Positions 1 through 13,600 of a stretch of 64,000 nt of DNA are shown piece after piece. Both the position numbers and the translations under genes were made by a program. Every line of letters starts with the position of its first letter. The stretch's first letter is position 1. The stretch lies in the NCBI GenBank assembly GCA_030435675.1, contig CM059625.1, positions 3,906,001 through 3,970,000 on the forward strand. Direction: 5' to 3'. This DNA comes from Steinernema hermaphroditum (lineage: Eukaryota > Nematoda > Chromadorea > Rhabditida > Steinernematidae). The notes under the pieces are model-generated. The model saw nothing but the letters and a program-made list of their open reading frames with translations. It was not told the origin of the DNA and did no database searches.

Positions 1-3000
1 CTTCGCTCTTCTATGGCCGACCGAATCTGTTGGTTATCTTCGTCTTCGTCGTCGCTGGAGTACTCAAAGGCTTCGTTGTCAGCTGCTCGTTTCACCTCCT
101 TCACCGTGAAGGGGCGTATTTCCGTTTCGGTACCATTGTCTATCCGACCTGCAACGTGGTATGTATCATCCTAATTGTATGGAATAGTAGTTTGAAGTAC
201 ATCGTACATTATATGAATATTTGCTTTGACACCGGGGGAACTTACAGGTTGAAGACTTATGACTGTCAGTGCCGCGAGACATCGACTTCACCAGTGTCTC
301 CTTTCGGATGTCATTTGAAGCTGTGCTTTTTCGGCGTACACTTGTGCCTTCCACTGAAACACCGCTAATGCTTGCGGTTGGGGAATCTAAAAGCTAGCTT
401 AATATTCTGGACTGACAGAATAAAGTCAACCTGTACTGTTAGAATTTGCTGTTTTTCTAACTTTCTCCTGTTCCTCTTCTTGGATCACTGGCAGCAGTTC
501 ATTCACTGTCCAAGTGCCCGAATTAGCCGCACGCTCAACGTCTTCCCCATGCTGAGTCTGTTCGAGAATTGTGTTTAGTTGATTTTGATCAACGTTTTCG
601 ATTGCTCCAGGAATAGAGGTGTGGAGTGAGTACCCGAAATTGGACACTACGGTTTGACTGAAAGGGTTTGTGTGGCTGTCCATGAACACAGATGAGCACA
701 TGCTGCTGTTCCTAAGAGGTGATCACGTCTACGTTTGCCTTTCCTGCCAGAATTACCTTGATATCCCGTTTGGATGCCAGTTTCGGGCGTTGTCGGTTTT
801 TGAGGGCAGACGAGCGCTTGTTGAATACATGCCGTTAAACTTATCTGGTGGAAGATCAATCGAGCTTTCGGAATCTGAGCCAAACAGTTAGGTCAATGGA
901 TCGAATAGCGCGTTACCTTGTCGGCTACGCCGAGAGCACTGTCTTGAGAATTTCCGTTTTAAGAAGTCTCCAAATCGCGATGAGCGTTCATGGAATGAGA
1001 AATTCCTTCCGTTGAAGTTTTGATCGGCACTGTAAGTGATAATCTTATATAACAAACGAAGTGGTACGTTCACTAAAAGTCAAGGATGTATTGACTACTG
1101 AATCTGTCATAACCATTGTACACTTCCAATGTAATGTCGATGGAAAAGTTATGAGCCATGCAGAAAGCGCTTACCTCCCACTTCTCGGAAAATGATGATT
1201 CAACACAGGCACGACATCAGAATTCTCATCGGTCCCAAAAATACTCGTTCTCCGATCTGGTCCAGCTCCCACAGTGGAAGATGTCGTTGAGAACAGTCGT
1301 TTCTTTCGAGGACGCAACATGAATGTGTCGTCAGCAATGTTCCTATAATTGCAATGCGATATTTCTTTCTTTCCCGCACATCGAACATACAAATCTGAGC
1401 AAGATCCTACGATGGGGTTGTAAGGTCTTTGAGCGCTTTCTACAGTGTACAACAGCTCTGGAACGGACGTCTCCCAGAAGATGTCCTTCTCCAGCTCCGG
1501 GCACCGATTGTACCCGTCGTCAACAATTGAAAATCCGACCTAGTAAGTAATGTGTCAGTGAATAGTACGCAAGATTTTGTGTACTTGAAGATTACGATCA
1601 ATGATGTAATTGGTTTCGAAGTCATCGTCATCTTCGCCAAGAGGATTCAGCAACACTTCCGCCACTTTGATCCATCCAACATAGAAAAGGAACTGGAGAA
1701 TAGTCATTATGGGCACTTTCAGATCAATCTGAATTTTGAGCACCTAATATGAGCTCTGGTTCAGAACTCACTCACTGATCGAGCGTTAGGAATATTCCTG
1801 TCGGTTATGAGGTATTGTCGTCCCATTAAAGCGATGATGAAGTAGCTTCTGACGGCCAGATTGACGACTTGCGTGTAGACAAGTGGGACGGGGACCCAGT
1901 CGTACAAGGTGAGGTTCAGCACTTGAACACGAAACTGACGAAGTTTCTGAAAGTGCTCCAGAATAAACACCATCCAGCCCACTTAATAACTTATCAACCC
2001 AATGATCTACAAACCCTCCAGCCACAGTCAGCTACGGTACTAACCTCAAGAAGATCGGCATATATTATATCATTGTCGATAATTCTAGCATCTCTTGCCC
2101 TCTTGATTAGTGTGAAAGCCCATTGCATTGGCTGCCAGTATTTGATGTGCGGCGACACGATCTTATCCATCTCTTTCAGCTCGTTCTCCGTCATGATGCC
2201 TGAACCACTTTCGCCGATAAGCCGTCAAAGTGATGTATGTACCTGCCGTTACAAGATGGTTCAATGTGGGAAATCTCTTTTTCACACAGGCACTCACGTC
2301 TCTGTACACCAACGCTTGAGTCAACACTAAATACCGTAGTACGTTTCGGCGCATGTTTCGAGCGGTGTCGTCAGCTCCCCGCATGTACGTGGCAATCAAC
2401 AAGGCTGGACTGCAATGCAAGGGGATTAGTGATACAGTAGCAGCAATGATGACCATTGTTTTCGTAAACAACGGAATAGTTCTGTTGCATAGATTGGTCT
2501 TGTCATACTGTAATGGCTCACAGTTATGATGGGTATAAATATTAAAGAAATGATCTCTTTGTGAAAACTTCTACATGACTAGATAAACCTGCTTAGCTTG
2601 TCTGTCTTTACGGAGTCACTTCACACAAAATTCAATCTGGCTGACTTACAAGCTCGGATTAACTGTTTCTTTGCGTCAAATTGCCATAGAATAGATCATG
2701 ACATTGCCCTATCAATGAGCATTCAATGTCAACACATCGATCACAAGTGCTCTAGAGCTTTGGGAAATTTCCCAAAGAGCAGGATATGTCGAATATTGTT
2801 AACATACTGATTTCTCAGGTGATATATAAATTGAATCTCCCACCGTCGTCTCTCTAGAAATTGGCACATTCTTGCTCATGGCTCTGTCTTATTGTGCAAT
2901 ATTCTCGCTTAAAGTTGCCCGATGACCATCCAGATGTCAAGTACGCTCACTCCTTTTACGGCTTATACCATTTAATTATCAAAAGCACTAGCATATCTTG

Positions 3001-3368
3001 AGCACTCACCTGTCAATCCAGCCGAGGTTATTGAAAATTTCTCCCCATCGAGCAAATACAGCAGATACGTAAAATCCTAGCATAAACGTGATTGGAATGT
3101 AGTCTCCATAAGTGTAGAAAAAAGCGGCGAGATCTTCGAAAGTTCTGAAAACCCTTATTTTCTCAACATTGCTCGATGTTATATCATACTGTTGTTGCTC
3201 TTGGTCCAACACATAACGATAGGTCATGCTCAGTATCGTATACAAAAACAGCCAAAGCAGCAATTCTGGATAGGTTGACTTCCAGATGGAGCCTTTCCAT
3301 CGGAAGAGCAGCTTGTGAATTCCGAGAAATGTCGATGAGGAAACATCGAGCGAATATGTGACGGTCAT
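1..3368 (-). CDS. Bestrophin-family chloride channel 1 (3' end beyond window)
   Basis: Bestrophins are pentameric calcium-gated anion channels of the plasma membrane. I read 12 phase-consistent exons: 3010-3368, 2243-2409, 2045-2199, 1776-1946, 1585-1743, 1391-1539, 1342-1175, 1029-917, 874-757, 657-431, 353-246, and 148 to the left edge. The start is the MTVTYS bestrophin N-terminus, followed by RWKGSIWK, the neck segment [12 protein letters not shown] and the acidic calcium clasp [11 protein letters not shown] with IIDRNLQ. The C-terminal tail is low-complexity and basic, then acidic (SSDDEDEDN), and its frame is still open at base 1, so the gene is incomplete here. The 48-nt segment 1343-1390 is multiple-of-three but has GTATGT...TATAG ends and is best read as an intron. 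A paralogue lies at 18341-24241 on the other strand. The family call is certain; tail exons are moderately sure. Confidence 0.93.
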
Positions 3369-6300
3369 ATCGTAATAAGTAAGTTAAGAATCTGGAGAGA
3401 TAAGATGCGCGGGTACTTATAGGAAACGCGCTACAAGAACGGAACCGGATCTGAAAGGTAACATATGTCAATCACTTATTTACAATCATCAGATTACGCG
3501 GGCTCCAAAAGAAAAGTGAAGCATGTTACCGATCACGGTGCTACTTAAAAGTACGTCTAATTAGCAGAAAAACATCATGTGTCCTATGGTTCTCTCATGT
3601 TTCGCAATAGACGAGACATGTCAATCGATTAAGTAAAGTTAATTTATATAGGCTGTGGAGAGAGAATGAAATTCTACTTATAGATAGAGGAACCTATTCA
3701 TAGCACCGAAACGTTAGAGAACTTCTTCAAATTTGATCTTTCATCAATGGGCACGAGGCAGTTTGTGTTCGAACCTTCAGAAATGCATGGTGATGGGGTG
3801 GTTCTACAATGTTTTAAAAATAGAAATATTTGCAGTATTAGCTCGCATTTGTAGGTCGCGAAGCTTAACTTATCCTGGGAACTTCAATAGGAAGAAACTT
3901 CAAGAAGAAGATCAAAATTGTTTATCGCGAATACCTTTAAGTGGGATCGATGATTGGTAAACACAGTGGACTGGCCTCCACGGAAAAGTTCCGCGATATG
4001 CAGGTAGAAAGGTACGAAGTCAGAGTAATAAAACTCTTTCACGAGGTAGCAAAAAAACAGCTCCACGGTTATTTCAAATGAATTTATATTTTCGTCAGTT
4101 TCGATATGTGATGCAAAGTTTTGCTGTTTTGCGGACGACCGCCAATGATCAAGAACGACTGAGCGATTTCTAAAAATCAACGAAAACAGGATTGAACACA
4201 AACATCTATGATACGCATGGCATGACCCGATCTTTCGAACACCTTCGAGAAAGACAGTCCACATAGACGGAGACTGTCTACCGCAAGTGAACGAAAAAAG
4301 TTTCGCCGAAGTTCGCGTCGCGTACAGTCCCGGTTTCTGATCGGACACAGCAAAATTCCTTTAATCCTATTTGAAATTTGCATGCCTACTCCGGAGAGGC
4401 CGCCAGCGCCAAAGTCGAAGAGTAGCAGTGACCGCTCGATCAACTCGAAAAAAGTTTGCGGTTTATTTACGGAAAGGCTAACGGAGAAGGTGTCCATAGC
4501 AGAGATTAACATCTTGCGTAACACAAACCAGCGGGACCAAACGCGAAAGACGAACAACACTTTTTCCGCCTATCATCGTTCTATCCAAACTACAGCGACG
4601 CAATCTTCGAAAGTGAATTTTTTATTTTGACGACGGGATCGTTTGAACCCGCGATGAACTGGTTCCGCGGTGCATTATATTCAGTGATTTGCGCTGAAGG
4701 AGAACATACGAGAAAAAGAAGAATCGGCGAAAATCGATTAACCGCGCAGGTAAGGATCAATGGGAAGATATTGTTATAGAAACAATAACTTAATACCTGA
4801 GAATCACAGCTCCTTTAGCCATCAATTATAACTCTGAGATTACAACTAAATAGGACACTGAATAAACACTTTCAAGAACGTGCCCATAATACTGAGTTCT
4901 AGTCAAAAAGTTATTCAACAACTGCGTGCCCAATGGTCACATTTACTAGGCAGCACTCGGGTGTCATTGACCATCTTACAGTATTTATAAGCGAGAGCGT
5001 ACGTGCATACTGGCAGAGTTACGAGAGCCAAAGAGTAGCCTCGCTTCACAGTCACTGATTAGAGTAAGAGGGACGATTTACCGCAATTGCTTCGGAATAG
5101 GGTAAACTGGCACATATATGATGTTGTAGCTACGGTAACGTTAGAAATATCCGGAGCTTACTTCCGTATGAATTTCTGCTAATTCACGCGTAAAATGAAC
5201 GAATGTTCTACATCGATTGGAAAGTAAAAAGTGGATCACCTATAAGATGAGACGACAGAAGTACATTAACTGCCCGCGCGCCGTTAATCGAAAAGCGACC
5301 ACCTTTCACAGGTTTTCAAATGGAGTCTTCCATATTACCGCCTAGCATTTGATACAAGAAGTGTTGTTATTATGCAAGAGAGGAGGAAAGGCTGGCGAAA
5401 AGAGGCGGTAAAGGAGAGCGCGATGCGCGATCTTATCGTCTTTGTGAATTTGACATCGACGCTGATGCGGAGAACAAAACGTTACGTCATTCGCGCGACC
5501 GTTTGTTACAACCTTTCCTGGCGGCGCCCCCTTGAGTAGATCAGCTCACGTGCTCGATTTGTTTGGACCCATTCGATTCGAATACTGCTCTTAATTCACA
5601 GAATTTCATTCGATTAGATCGACAAATAGCCTGCACAAAAGCTTGCACGGTTAGGCGGAACGGGTTACGCTAAATGGGGTTCCTTGTAATGCAAACGATG
5701 GCGGAACAAGGGTAAAAACGAAGCGTAAGTTTTGATCGTGTCTCCAGTGATGCGGAACCAGTGACCCAAGAGAGTTCATTTGAAACGAAGGAAGTTACCT
5801 TCTCCTTTTTCAACACACTTATAACACGATTTGTAATTGAGCGAATAACTCTACTGCACTATAGATATTTTTGGAATGACGGATGAAAGTGAAGAGAACA
5901 ACGCCATCAGATGAGATTACAGTTCCAGTAAGCCTACAAACGGTATCGTAGTAACTGTTGATGCGCACTAAACGAATAAGAACGGACATGCCCTTAAATT
6001 TCAGTAGACAACAATTTCCACTAACATTCGAATAGCGTCAGAGGAATTCCAGACGATCTTTCTGTTAAATAACTGGAAAGGAATTCTACATTTTAACACG
6101 TTTACAAAAGGTCTGCCTAGCATTCAAATGCAGACAGGTGTCAGGCTCAGGATCGTCTGCAGTTCAATGAAGATGACGATGAAATCATCGACATCACAAA
6201 TGAACAATTGTGGAAGTAGCATCCATTTTTAAGCCTAGTTGACTGTTTTTTAGGTGTTTTTATACGGTCCGTTTCTGGATACAATAAAGTACAGTACAGT

Positions 6301-7918
6301 TAGCATGCTGATTAGTGACAGTTTTAATTATTACACTATTAATGAAATCCATTGTTTGTTAGTATCAGAAGACTCAACAACAAGATCAAGTGATCAAGGG
6401 GGCCGTCGAAAATGGGCAGAGAATACATCTACACGGGACAGGAGCGTTTGAGAAACGATCCCGAATATGAGTTGTTTACACAACATCGTTCGTACATTGT
6501 GCTGAGGGGAAACGAACAACAGAGGTGTTGCGAAGATAGCAGTCGTTTATCGTTGTGGTGAGCACTCCAGAGAGCCTATTGAAATGAAAAGTAATCATTG
6601 ATTTGAAGGCCAAAACTGCAAAATACGGCATTATCTTAGGCTTGAAAATGCATGTCTGTGTCTGATACTTCCCATGATTTCGATATCACAGGCCGACCTT
6701 TTACAGTCAAAGTCATGCACATTACTCTGCGTCTGATGATAGCGACTGCCTTTGCTTCGACGAGCTTGTTGATTGCAGCGACAAAATGCAAATAGGACAT
6801 GGTGGAAAAGGCGAATCTGACACGATCAGGGATAAATTAGCGAACAAAGCAGATCAGACAACGACAGTTGCGTACTGCAGATTATTTGGTCTTTCAGTCT
6901 TAGTTTTCAGTGGCAGATATGATCCTCAAATCAGTCTATAACAACCGACGAACTGAGAGTGCTCGTTTTGTTGTGAACAAACAAGCCTCGACAGAAATGA
7001 CGCCTAACTTGCTAAGCTGATAACATCATAAAGCTCTGATCGTAAGGGTTGAATGGCCTTTTGAACAATAACGATATCAGAGAAAGATACTCAAAATAAG
7101 AGAAAAAGGTCGAAAATTGGACCAAAACCATTTTTTTGACTCTATATTCCTTGTGTTCTATGAACGAAGGTTCCGGATATCGTCCAAAAAATCGGCTGAT
7201 GTTATTACGTGTCAACGGTAAATACCCTGAGTTAAATATATGAGATTTACGTAAACTAACAATCGTTGCAAGAGTGACCCGTTTTCAACTTAACAACCCA
7301 ATATTTTTGCTCTCAAAACGATGACCATGGTTCTCATTTAACTTGTACCATGTTTTTCTTTTTTTTTTCACGATACTGGACATTTATCTGTGGTTTGGCA
7401 GGCGAGCCTTAATTTATGAGTGTAACTTAAATGTTAATCCGGAGCCTGAATTATATGGGTCGTTTGGATGGAAACAAGAAGGAGTAGATAGGTGGATAGA
7501 AAATCACTTTAGACCAAGGAATTTTTCTCTCGAAAAAAAAGAAATCTCTCAGCTGAACGTGGAGAGCCAGTCTGCGGGTCAACTTCAAAATGTGAAGTTT
7601 CAGGTACCATTCCTGAAATGTGATTGTTTCCACATTTGGCCTCTATTTCCGTGAAGTAGAAATGACATTGTCGAGACGCTATGTGCGCTTAGTAGCTGTG
7701 AGTGATAGCTACCTCTTGCATGTCCCCGTAGGCTGATATACAGTACTGTAGCACTTAACCTATTAAAAACATTGGAGTCAAGAAATCATGGTGATACGAA
7801 AAGGCCATCTTTTTCAAGTTTTCTCATGTTGTGATAAATGACCTACACAAGGATAGGTTTGGCACCTCGAAATCGCGAAGTGCGAACAAATGTCCCATTT
7901 AGACAGAATAGACCTTGA
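3369..7918. other. Long non-genic stretch upstream of bestrophin 1
   Basis: No open frame here has domain resemblance, splice support or a codon pattern I trust. The longest frames (for example 127 codons on the minus strand at 4177-4560) overlap incompatible frames and look like chance. The segment 4940-5800 is unusually rich in short GC and CpG blocks and might hold regulatory sequence for the minus-strand bestrophin, but I cannot name a site. Confidence 0.4.
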
Positions 7919-8044
7919 ACACTAACAAGGGAATGTTGCCAAGTGCCCGACGAGGATCGGGATGAGATATGGTGGGGGTGCTAGAGCTTGGTGTGGGCAA
8001 CCACGCGCACACCGAATCCCGTGCCCTCAATCAAGGTTCACTAC

Positions 8045-8218
8045 CTAAACACCCTTTGAAAGTTAGGCCCATGTGAATATAGTCGACTTCGGCAACGTCG
8101 ATGAGAACGGGCGTATGGCCGAACTGTATAATGCCTTGATTCCCATTTTTGTGGTTCAGGTTCGACTTCGCTCGGTCCCATATTTTTTCTCTTCACTTCC
8201 TCTACATATTTAAATTTG
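8045..8218 (+). repeat. tRNA-derived SINE-like module, copy A-left
   Basis: The module starts at AAACACCCTT, carries a Pol III A-box-like TGGCCGAACTG (from 8116) and a B-box-like GGTTCGACT about 40 nt later (8159-8167), then a fixed tail CCCATATTTTT...CTTC...CATATTTAA. The same order and spacing recur at 47653-47825 and, inverted, at 8850-9024 and 48181-48358. The acceptor stem does not pair, so it is not a working tRNA. This copy is more diverged than those near 48 kb. Confidence 0.75.
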
Positions 8219-8849
8219 ATTTCTTCATTGTGCTCAATCCTATCCCAACTCCAGTTACGAATGCTACCAATATTTTGATCCTCCTTGCAAGTGTACGGTG
8301 AAACATTTTACGCGGAGATTGAGGCGAGACTAGGGGCAAACAGTAGGCCTAGTTAAGTATATAAACTGTGCAAAAAATCAGCTGCCCATATGCGTTCTAT
8401 ACCCGTCAAAAGACGATCAGGTATTCTTTCCAAGCAACTAGAAATCCGTTTCCCACCAGTGATTCCCAAGTGGTCTATTGTGTACTTAAGGTCTCTCTGA
8501 TAGTCGGATAGCGATCTATTGGATCGTTGTCCTAGGTTGTCTGGATGAACACTTTGCAACCACAACAAAATTGTAAGCTTAAGTATACACGTTGTCATTT
8601 GGGAATCACTGGTGAGAAACGAATGTGACGTCGATGAGAAAGAATACCGGATCGTCTTTTGACGGGTATAGAACGCATATGGGCAGCTGATTTTTTGCAC
8701 AGTTTATATACTCAACTAGGCCTACTGTTTGCCCCTAGTCTCGCCTCAATCTCCGCGTAAAATATTTCACCGTACACTTGCAAGGAGGATCAAAATATTG
8801 GTAGCATTGATAACTGGAGTTGGGATAGGATTGAGCACAATGAAGAAAT

Positions 8850-9024
8850 CAAATTTAAATATGTAGAGGAAGTGAAGAGAAAAAATATGGGACCGAGCAA
8901 AGTCGAACCTGAACCACAAAAATGGCAATCAAGGCATTATCCAGTTCGGCCATACGCCCGTTCTCATCGACGTTGCCGAAGTCGACTATATTCACACGGG
9001 CCTAACTTTCAAAGGGTGTTTAGG
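8850..9024 (-). repeat. tRNA-derived SINE-like module, copy A-right
   Basis: This is the reverse-complement partner of copy A-left inside the same foldback. The two copies point tail to tail. It shares nearly every base with its partner, which is closer than either is to the copies near 48 kb. The pair therefore arose by inverted duplication or gene conversion rather than by two independent insertions. Confidence 0.75.
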
Positions 9025-9142
9025 TAGTAAACCTTGATTGAGGGCACGGGATTCGGTGTGCGCGTGATTGCCCACACCAAGCTCTATCACCCCCACCATA
9101 TCTTATCCCGATCCTCATCGGGCACTTGGCAACATTCTCTTG

Positions 9143-10620
9143 TAAGAGGAATGAAATGGACAAGTCAAGTAAGAGTTAACTGTGCTCATTAACGCGCCCA
9201 TCGGTTATGACGTAGGAGTAAATATTGTGAAATTAAACAATGTTTATCATTTGTAACATTTTCAATGCAGCAACCCAATAAAAGGAGATCAAATTACATG
9301 TCATGTATAATAAGCCATAATATCGGCGAGTTCCAGCCCTAGAATTGCATCGGCAACACTTTGATTGCCTCATAGTAGAATCACTTTCGGAAAAAAGGGA
9401 CTTGGCGGTGACATCATAAGTCGGAGTCCGTCGCAAAAGAATGGCAACATTCAAATATGGGTACTGATACCAATGCGTTTGAAGAAAGTGCACATTCAAG
9501 GGCTGTTCGCCACTGTCAGAAAATGAAAGGCTCTCCTGTCTAAAAGTCTAAAAGTGTCGTACAATCTCAACCTAACCAAATCTTACTGGTATTCACACAA
9601 TGTGTTTGGCCAGTTACTTCTGACAAAACTGATAAGATAGGTTATCTGCACTCAGACGGGTAGGAGCACGCTGTGGAAAAACGCGTCCTCGCAAAAACGG
9701 AGACGGCAAGAAGAAGAGTTGACTACATTGTTTGCTATGGATGCTGGTGGACGAGAAACTCTCCCTTTGACAGGTAGGTTGTTCCAGTAAACACGTGGCA
9801 CCACTTTTACGCTTCACATATCGTCACATAAAACTAAGTAATCCTTTCACAAAGCCCTCCAAACATCTGTAAACGCAGTAGATATATCCCAACGCTGGCA
9901 TTCAAGCAATGCTATATAGGTTGCGAGGAGGATGCGGAAGAGCTTAGGCTCAAGAGAAGAGTGCTTGCCGTTCTAACCGGAAGGATTCTTACTATCGAAG
10001 GTTAGCATAACTTTAACAGCAACGGCTTGGCTACAGCTTCACCTATGTTGTACCAGGACGTTTCAGCCCCGGACACTTGTATTCCTGAAATTTGGTTCCG
10101 ATACACAGTTCTGAAACGATATATTACAGAAGGCAGTGATCATTGTTACTGCTACCACTACATACTGCAGCACGCAAGCCTACTTATTGACTTTGTTAAG
10201 CCATTTCCTTAAGCAAGATGTACTGTTGGTGGTAAGATGAAAAAAGATTATATTTATAAAAGACATTGATTGTGGGACAACCTATTAAAAGTAACAGTTT
10301 GAGCACATCTCTGTCAGACAGATAAATCCATAGACACACGTATCAGTTGCAAAAATACCCAGTAATTAAGAAACGCCATGACATCAGCTTTGTCCTCACC
10401 CTATTTTCAGCATTGTCATTAACTCACAATTACCACTGTGGATTGTAAAAGTGGTAATTTAATAGCAATTTTCAAAGGGTCGAATGAGAACAGTTGAGTT
10501 GCTTGCACTGCTTTACTTTTCTGCTTCTCATTGCTTTCACACATGCTTTTCCACCACTGCATTCGGTTATGTATCGCACACACTTATACGTATTTAGGAG
10601 ATACTGTTGATACATCATTG
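9143..10620. other. Non-genic stretch upstream of the nuclear receptor
   Basis: No supported gene. AT-rich sequence with short chance frames (for example 9233-9499 and 9614-9817 on the minus strand). It presumably includes the promoter and 5' UTR of the receptor at 10621. A candidate splice acceptor TATTTAG lies just upstream of the first exon near 10599. Confidence 0.4.
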
Positions 10621-13600
10621 ATGGCGAACAAACAGTGTTCAAGTATAGTACGCTGCTCCTGTCAGCTCAGCAAAAAATGTTGCGTCTGCGGCGACCACGC
10701 AAAGACGCACAACTTCGGCGCGTTCACGTGCACATCGTGCAAGGCGTTCTTCCGTCGAACGGCACTCTCTGAGAAGGTAGGTAACACTTTTGGCGCAAAA
10801 GTACATGTACACCGCAATGTGAGGAACTTTCAATTGTGCCTATTGGGAGTTCATCGAAAAGGAAGAGCTTAAATGTCGGCTAACGTGGAGACGGTCTTCA
10901 GCCGCGATTTTTATTTCAGTCCTTTCGATGCGTTCGTTCGGGTCGCTGCAAGCTGACTCCGAAATGGCGACGCTGCCAGAAGTGCCGACTCGACAAGTGC
11001 TATCGGATGGGCATGAAGAAGGAGTGGATCGACTGCAGAAGGCGAGGCTGGAAGCGGGGCAAAAGTGGAGTGCAGAAGGAGGCCGACGACGAAAAGCGTT
11101 TCCGCCAGAGGAGCGCGACCGATTCGTCGAGTTCGTCCTCGACGTCTCGTACCCAGACGGGGCGCAAGAGCACACCGGAGGAGTCGGCGACGCTCGGACA
11201 CCGCAGTGGTTCAGCCGAAACCCCTTCAGGCGACGACAGACTAATGATGCAGCCGCATCATTCGAAACAATCGATTGACAAGCCTGTGATTAGCGAGCCG
11301 CCGCGTGAACCGATCGCTGTTGTATGTTTACTGCCCGCGTGCCCCGCGAAAAAAGTGCGTTTGCGCTAAGGTGTCCTTTCAGATGAATCCCGAAGCCCCG
11401 TTCCGCGCCCATTCCGTTATCGTCTCGCCCGCGGCCAAGACGACCGGCCCCGTTCCGGAGCAGATGATGCCCACAGGAAACGGCGTTGGCCCGAGTGTCG
11501 GCCAAGTGGTTGCCGCCTCTCCGCTGACGTCATGGCCCGGTTTGGCGCCAAACCTCGCGACAGTGCTGAGCAGCCCGGCCGACGAGGAGATCACCCTGAA
11601 AGTGGAGGACTTTCGCCGTTTGCTTGAAGCGGCCATCGGCCAGCTGGACCTGAAGCGTCCGTCGCTGAACAGCGAAAACAGCCATGGAAAGATTCGGAGC
11701 ACCTTGGGAGGTGAGTTTGATTACAGTAACCGATCAATTTACCCAGTGTAAAGCTCCCCGTAGTCTGCAAAAAGTGTTTGCATATGAGTTGATAGTGTTT
11801 GCCCGAATGCTCACTTCATTTTTATGCGCGGAATTGGTTTGTGCATCCATCAAGCACACGTTTTATAGACGCTCGTCGACGAGCATGCCGGCGACCACCC
11901 TCAGATAGAATGTCTGAAGGACACCCCGCACGACCATCAATTCTCACAAAGTATCGTTTTGACACATCCTATATGACTTTCGCCAATAGCATATAAAAAG
12001 GAAATTCCAGCTTTGTGTTTACAGTGTGCAAGTGCCGAGCTACAACAATCCTATCAAAATGTCTGCATGTCTTCCGGAATTGGCACTATGATACTTATTT
12101 AAACTTCTGCTTTTGAGGTCGCTGACCGCGGTAGCGAAATCGGTAAACCAGTAGTGTTCAATAAATTACTACTAATAGTCAAAAAGCGCCACATGAGCTT
12201 TGGTATTTAGCACGGTACATAGTTTACTGTTCTTTTCCGACATCATCCCAGCCTCTGTTTCTAAATTTGCTGTACGATGCTGAACTTACTCTCTCGAAGC
12301 CTCAATGTCTTCAAGAAATAGACTGTAGGTAGAGATATAAACATTACTAAGCGGTGAAATGAAATCGGCGCTGTACCAGTCCCGACATGACGAGCGTGAG
12401 AGCCACGACCGTAGTTCCTTGGTTTCTATGACTTCATCCAATCGAAGCGAATCTAGTCTTATTCGACGCACTCAAAGCAATTAATGCTCAAGTGAAATGA
12501 TGCCGAAGTTATGCTCACAGTAACCAGCTACAGTAGGCATTTCGAACTCAAATGAAGCTATGACACGCCGGGCGTCATCCTTCAGGCGTGTCGGGACCGT
12601 CATATCTCATTGCAACCAACAGTGAAACACATTCTTGAGTACTAAGGTCTATTTCTTAGAAGAAGTGATATCCTCCCTAATTAGCTAATGCAATCCTTCT
12701 TAGGACGACCCGATAGTGAATTGTTGTAGAGCACAATACGCTTCTTTGGCAAACCACAGTTGAATAAACATCTTTCAGACACGGATTACACGGATCTAAG
12801 CGCCTGCTTCGAATCTACTCCCAGCGTACCCACCCGTACACTTCCTCCTGAACTCATGAGGCACCACCAGCAATTCGAAGATAAGATATACGAGGCGCTG
12901 ATGGCTCCCCACGACGATATTCAGAGCCCGAACAGCGCGTTCGAGGCCTATGTTCCTCCGGCGGACGACATGCGACTGAATCCCGTGGAGCAGAGAGAGA
13001 TTGAGATCCTCAGGGAGGCGTTTAAAGAACTGGACAGCATCGTAGATGATCGCCGACGGATCAGCATGTTGATGAAACAGGAACACAACCCAGCTGACAT
13101 CCTCAACATTATGGATATAACTATGCGTCGTCTGGTTAATGTTGCTCGCAAGCTGCCGGCCTTCAATGATCTCTCGCAGATGGGAAAGGTGGCCCTCCTC
13201 AGAGGTAATACACTAAGCAATATATCAAACATCTTCCTAAAATCGATCGCTAAAAAGAGATTCCGTGGTTTTGGCGATGACATTTCCTGCCCTAAATTTC
13301 AAGCAAACCTCAGGATATTACTCACATCAATTTTAGATAAAACGGCCAGGATGCTTAGGATAGCGGTGAAAGTTTTAACAACAATAACCATTTATTTTGT
13401 GTCAGAGAGGCGAGCCTCAGGACCACCCACTTCAAGCTAAAAACGATGCTACTTTTGTGTCAATGTTTTTGTGTGATCTGTCTGTAATCGTCTGTTTACT
13501 TATGTCCACTACGTGTGTTTACTCACGCCTCTGTCCGTTACCCTTGTCCGCTCCCTATAACATCACTCATACCGATAAAAATATCAACCGTATCAATCAC

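Larger units (their letters stand above)
7919..9142. mobile_element. Foldback element A: 1.2-kb near-perfect palindrome
   Basis: Bases 7919 to about 8495 are the reverse complement of about 8574-9142, with only scattered mismatches, leaving a loop of roughly 75 nt. The outer ends read ACAAGGGAATGTTGCC on the left and its complement, with two changes, on the right. The arms contain a tRNA-like module (listed separately) plus flanking sequence not found elsewhere in the window. No transposase frame is visible, so this is a non-autonomous inverted-repeat element or an inverted pair of insertions. Read-through would give a long double-stranded RNA hairpin. Confidence 0.85.

Noticed and set aside
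4177..4560. 127-codon minus frame with hydrophobic stretches
   Set aside because: Overlaps another long frame, has no homology and no matching exon partners.
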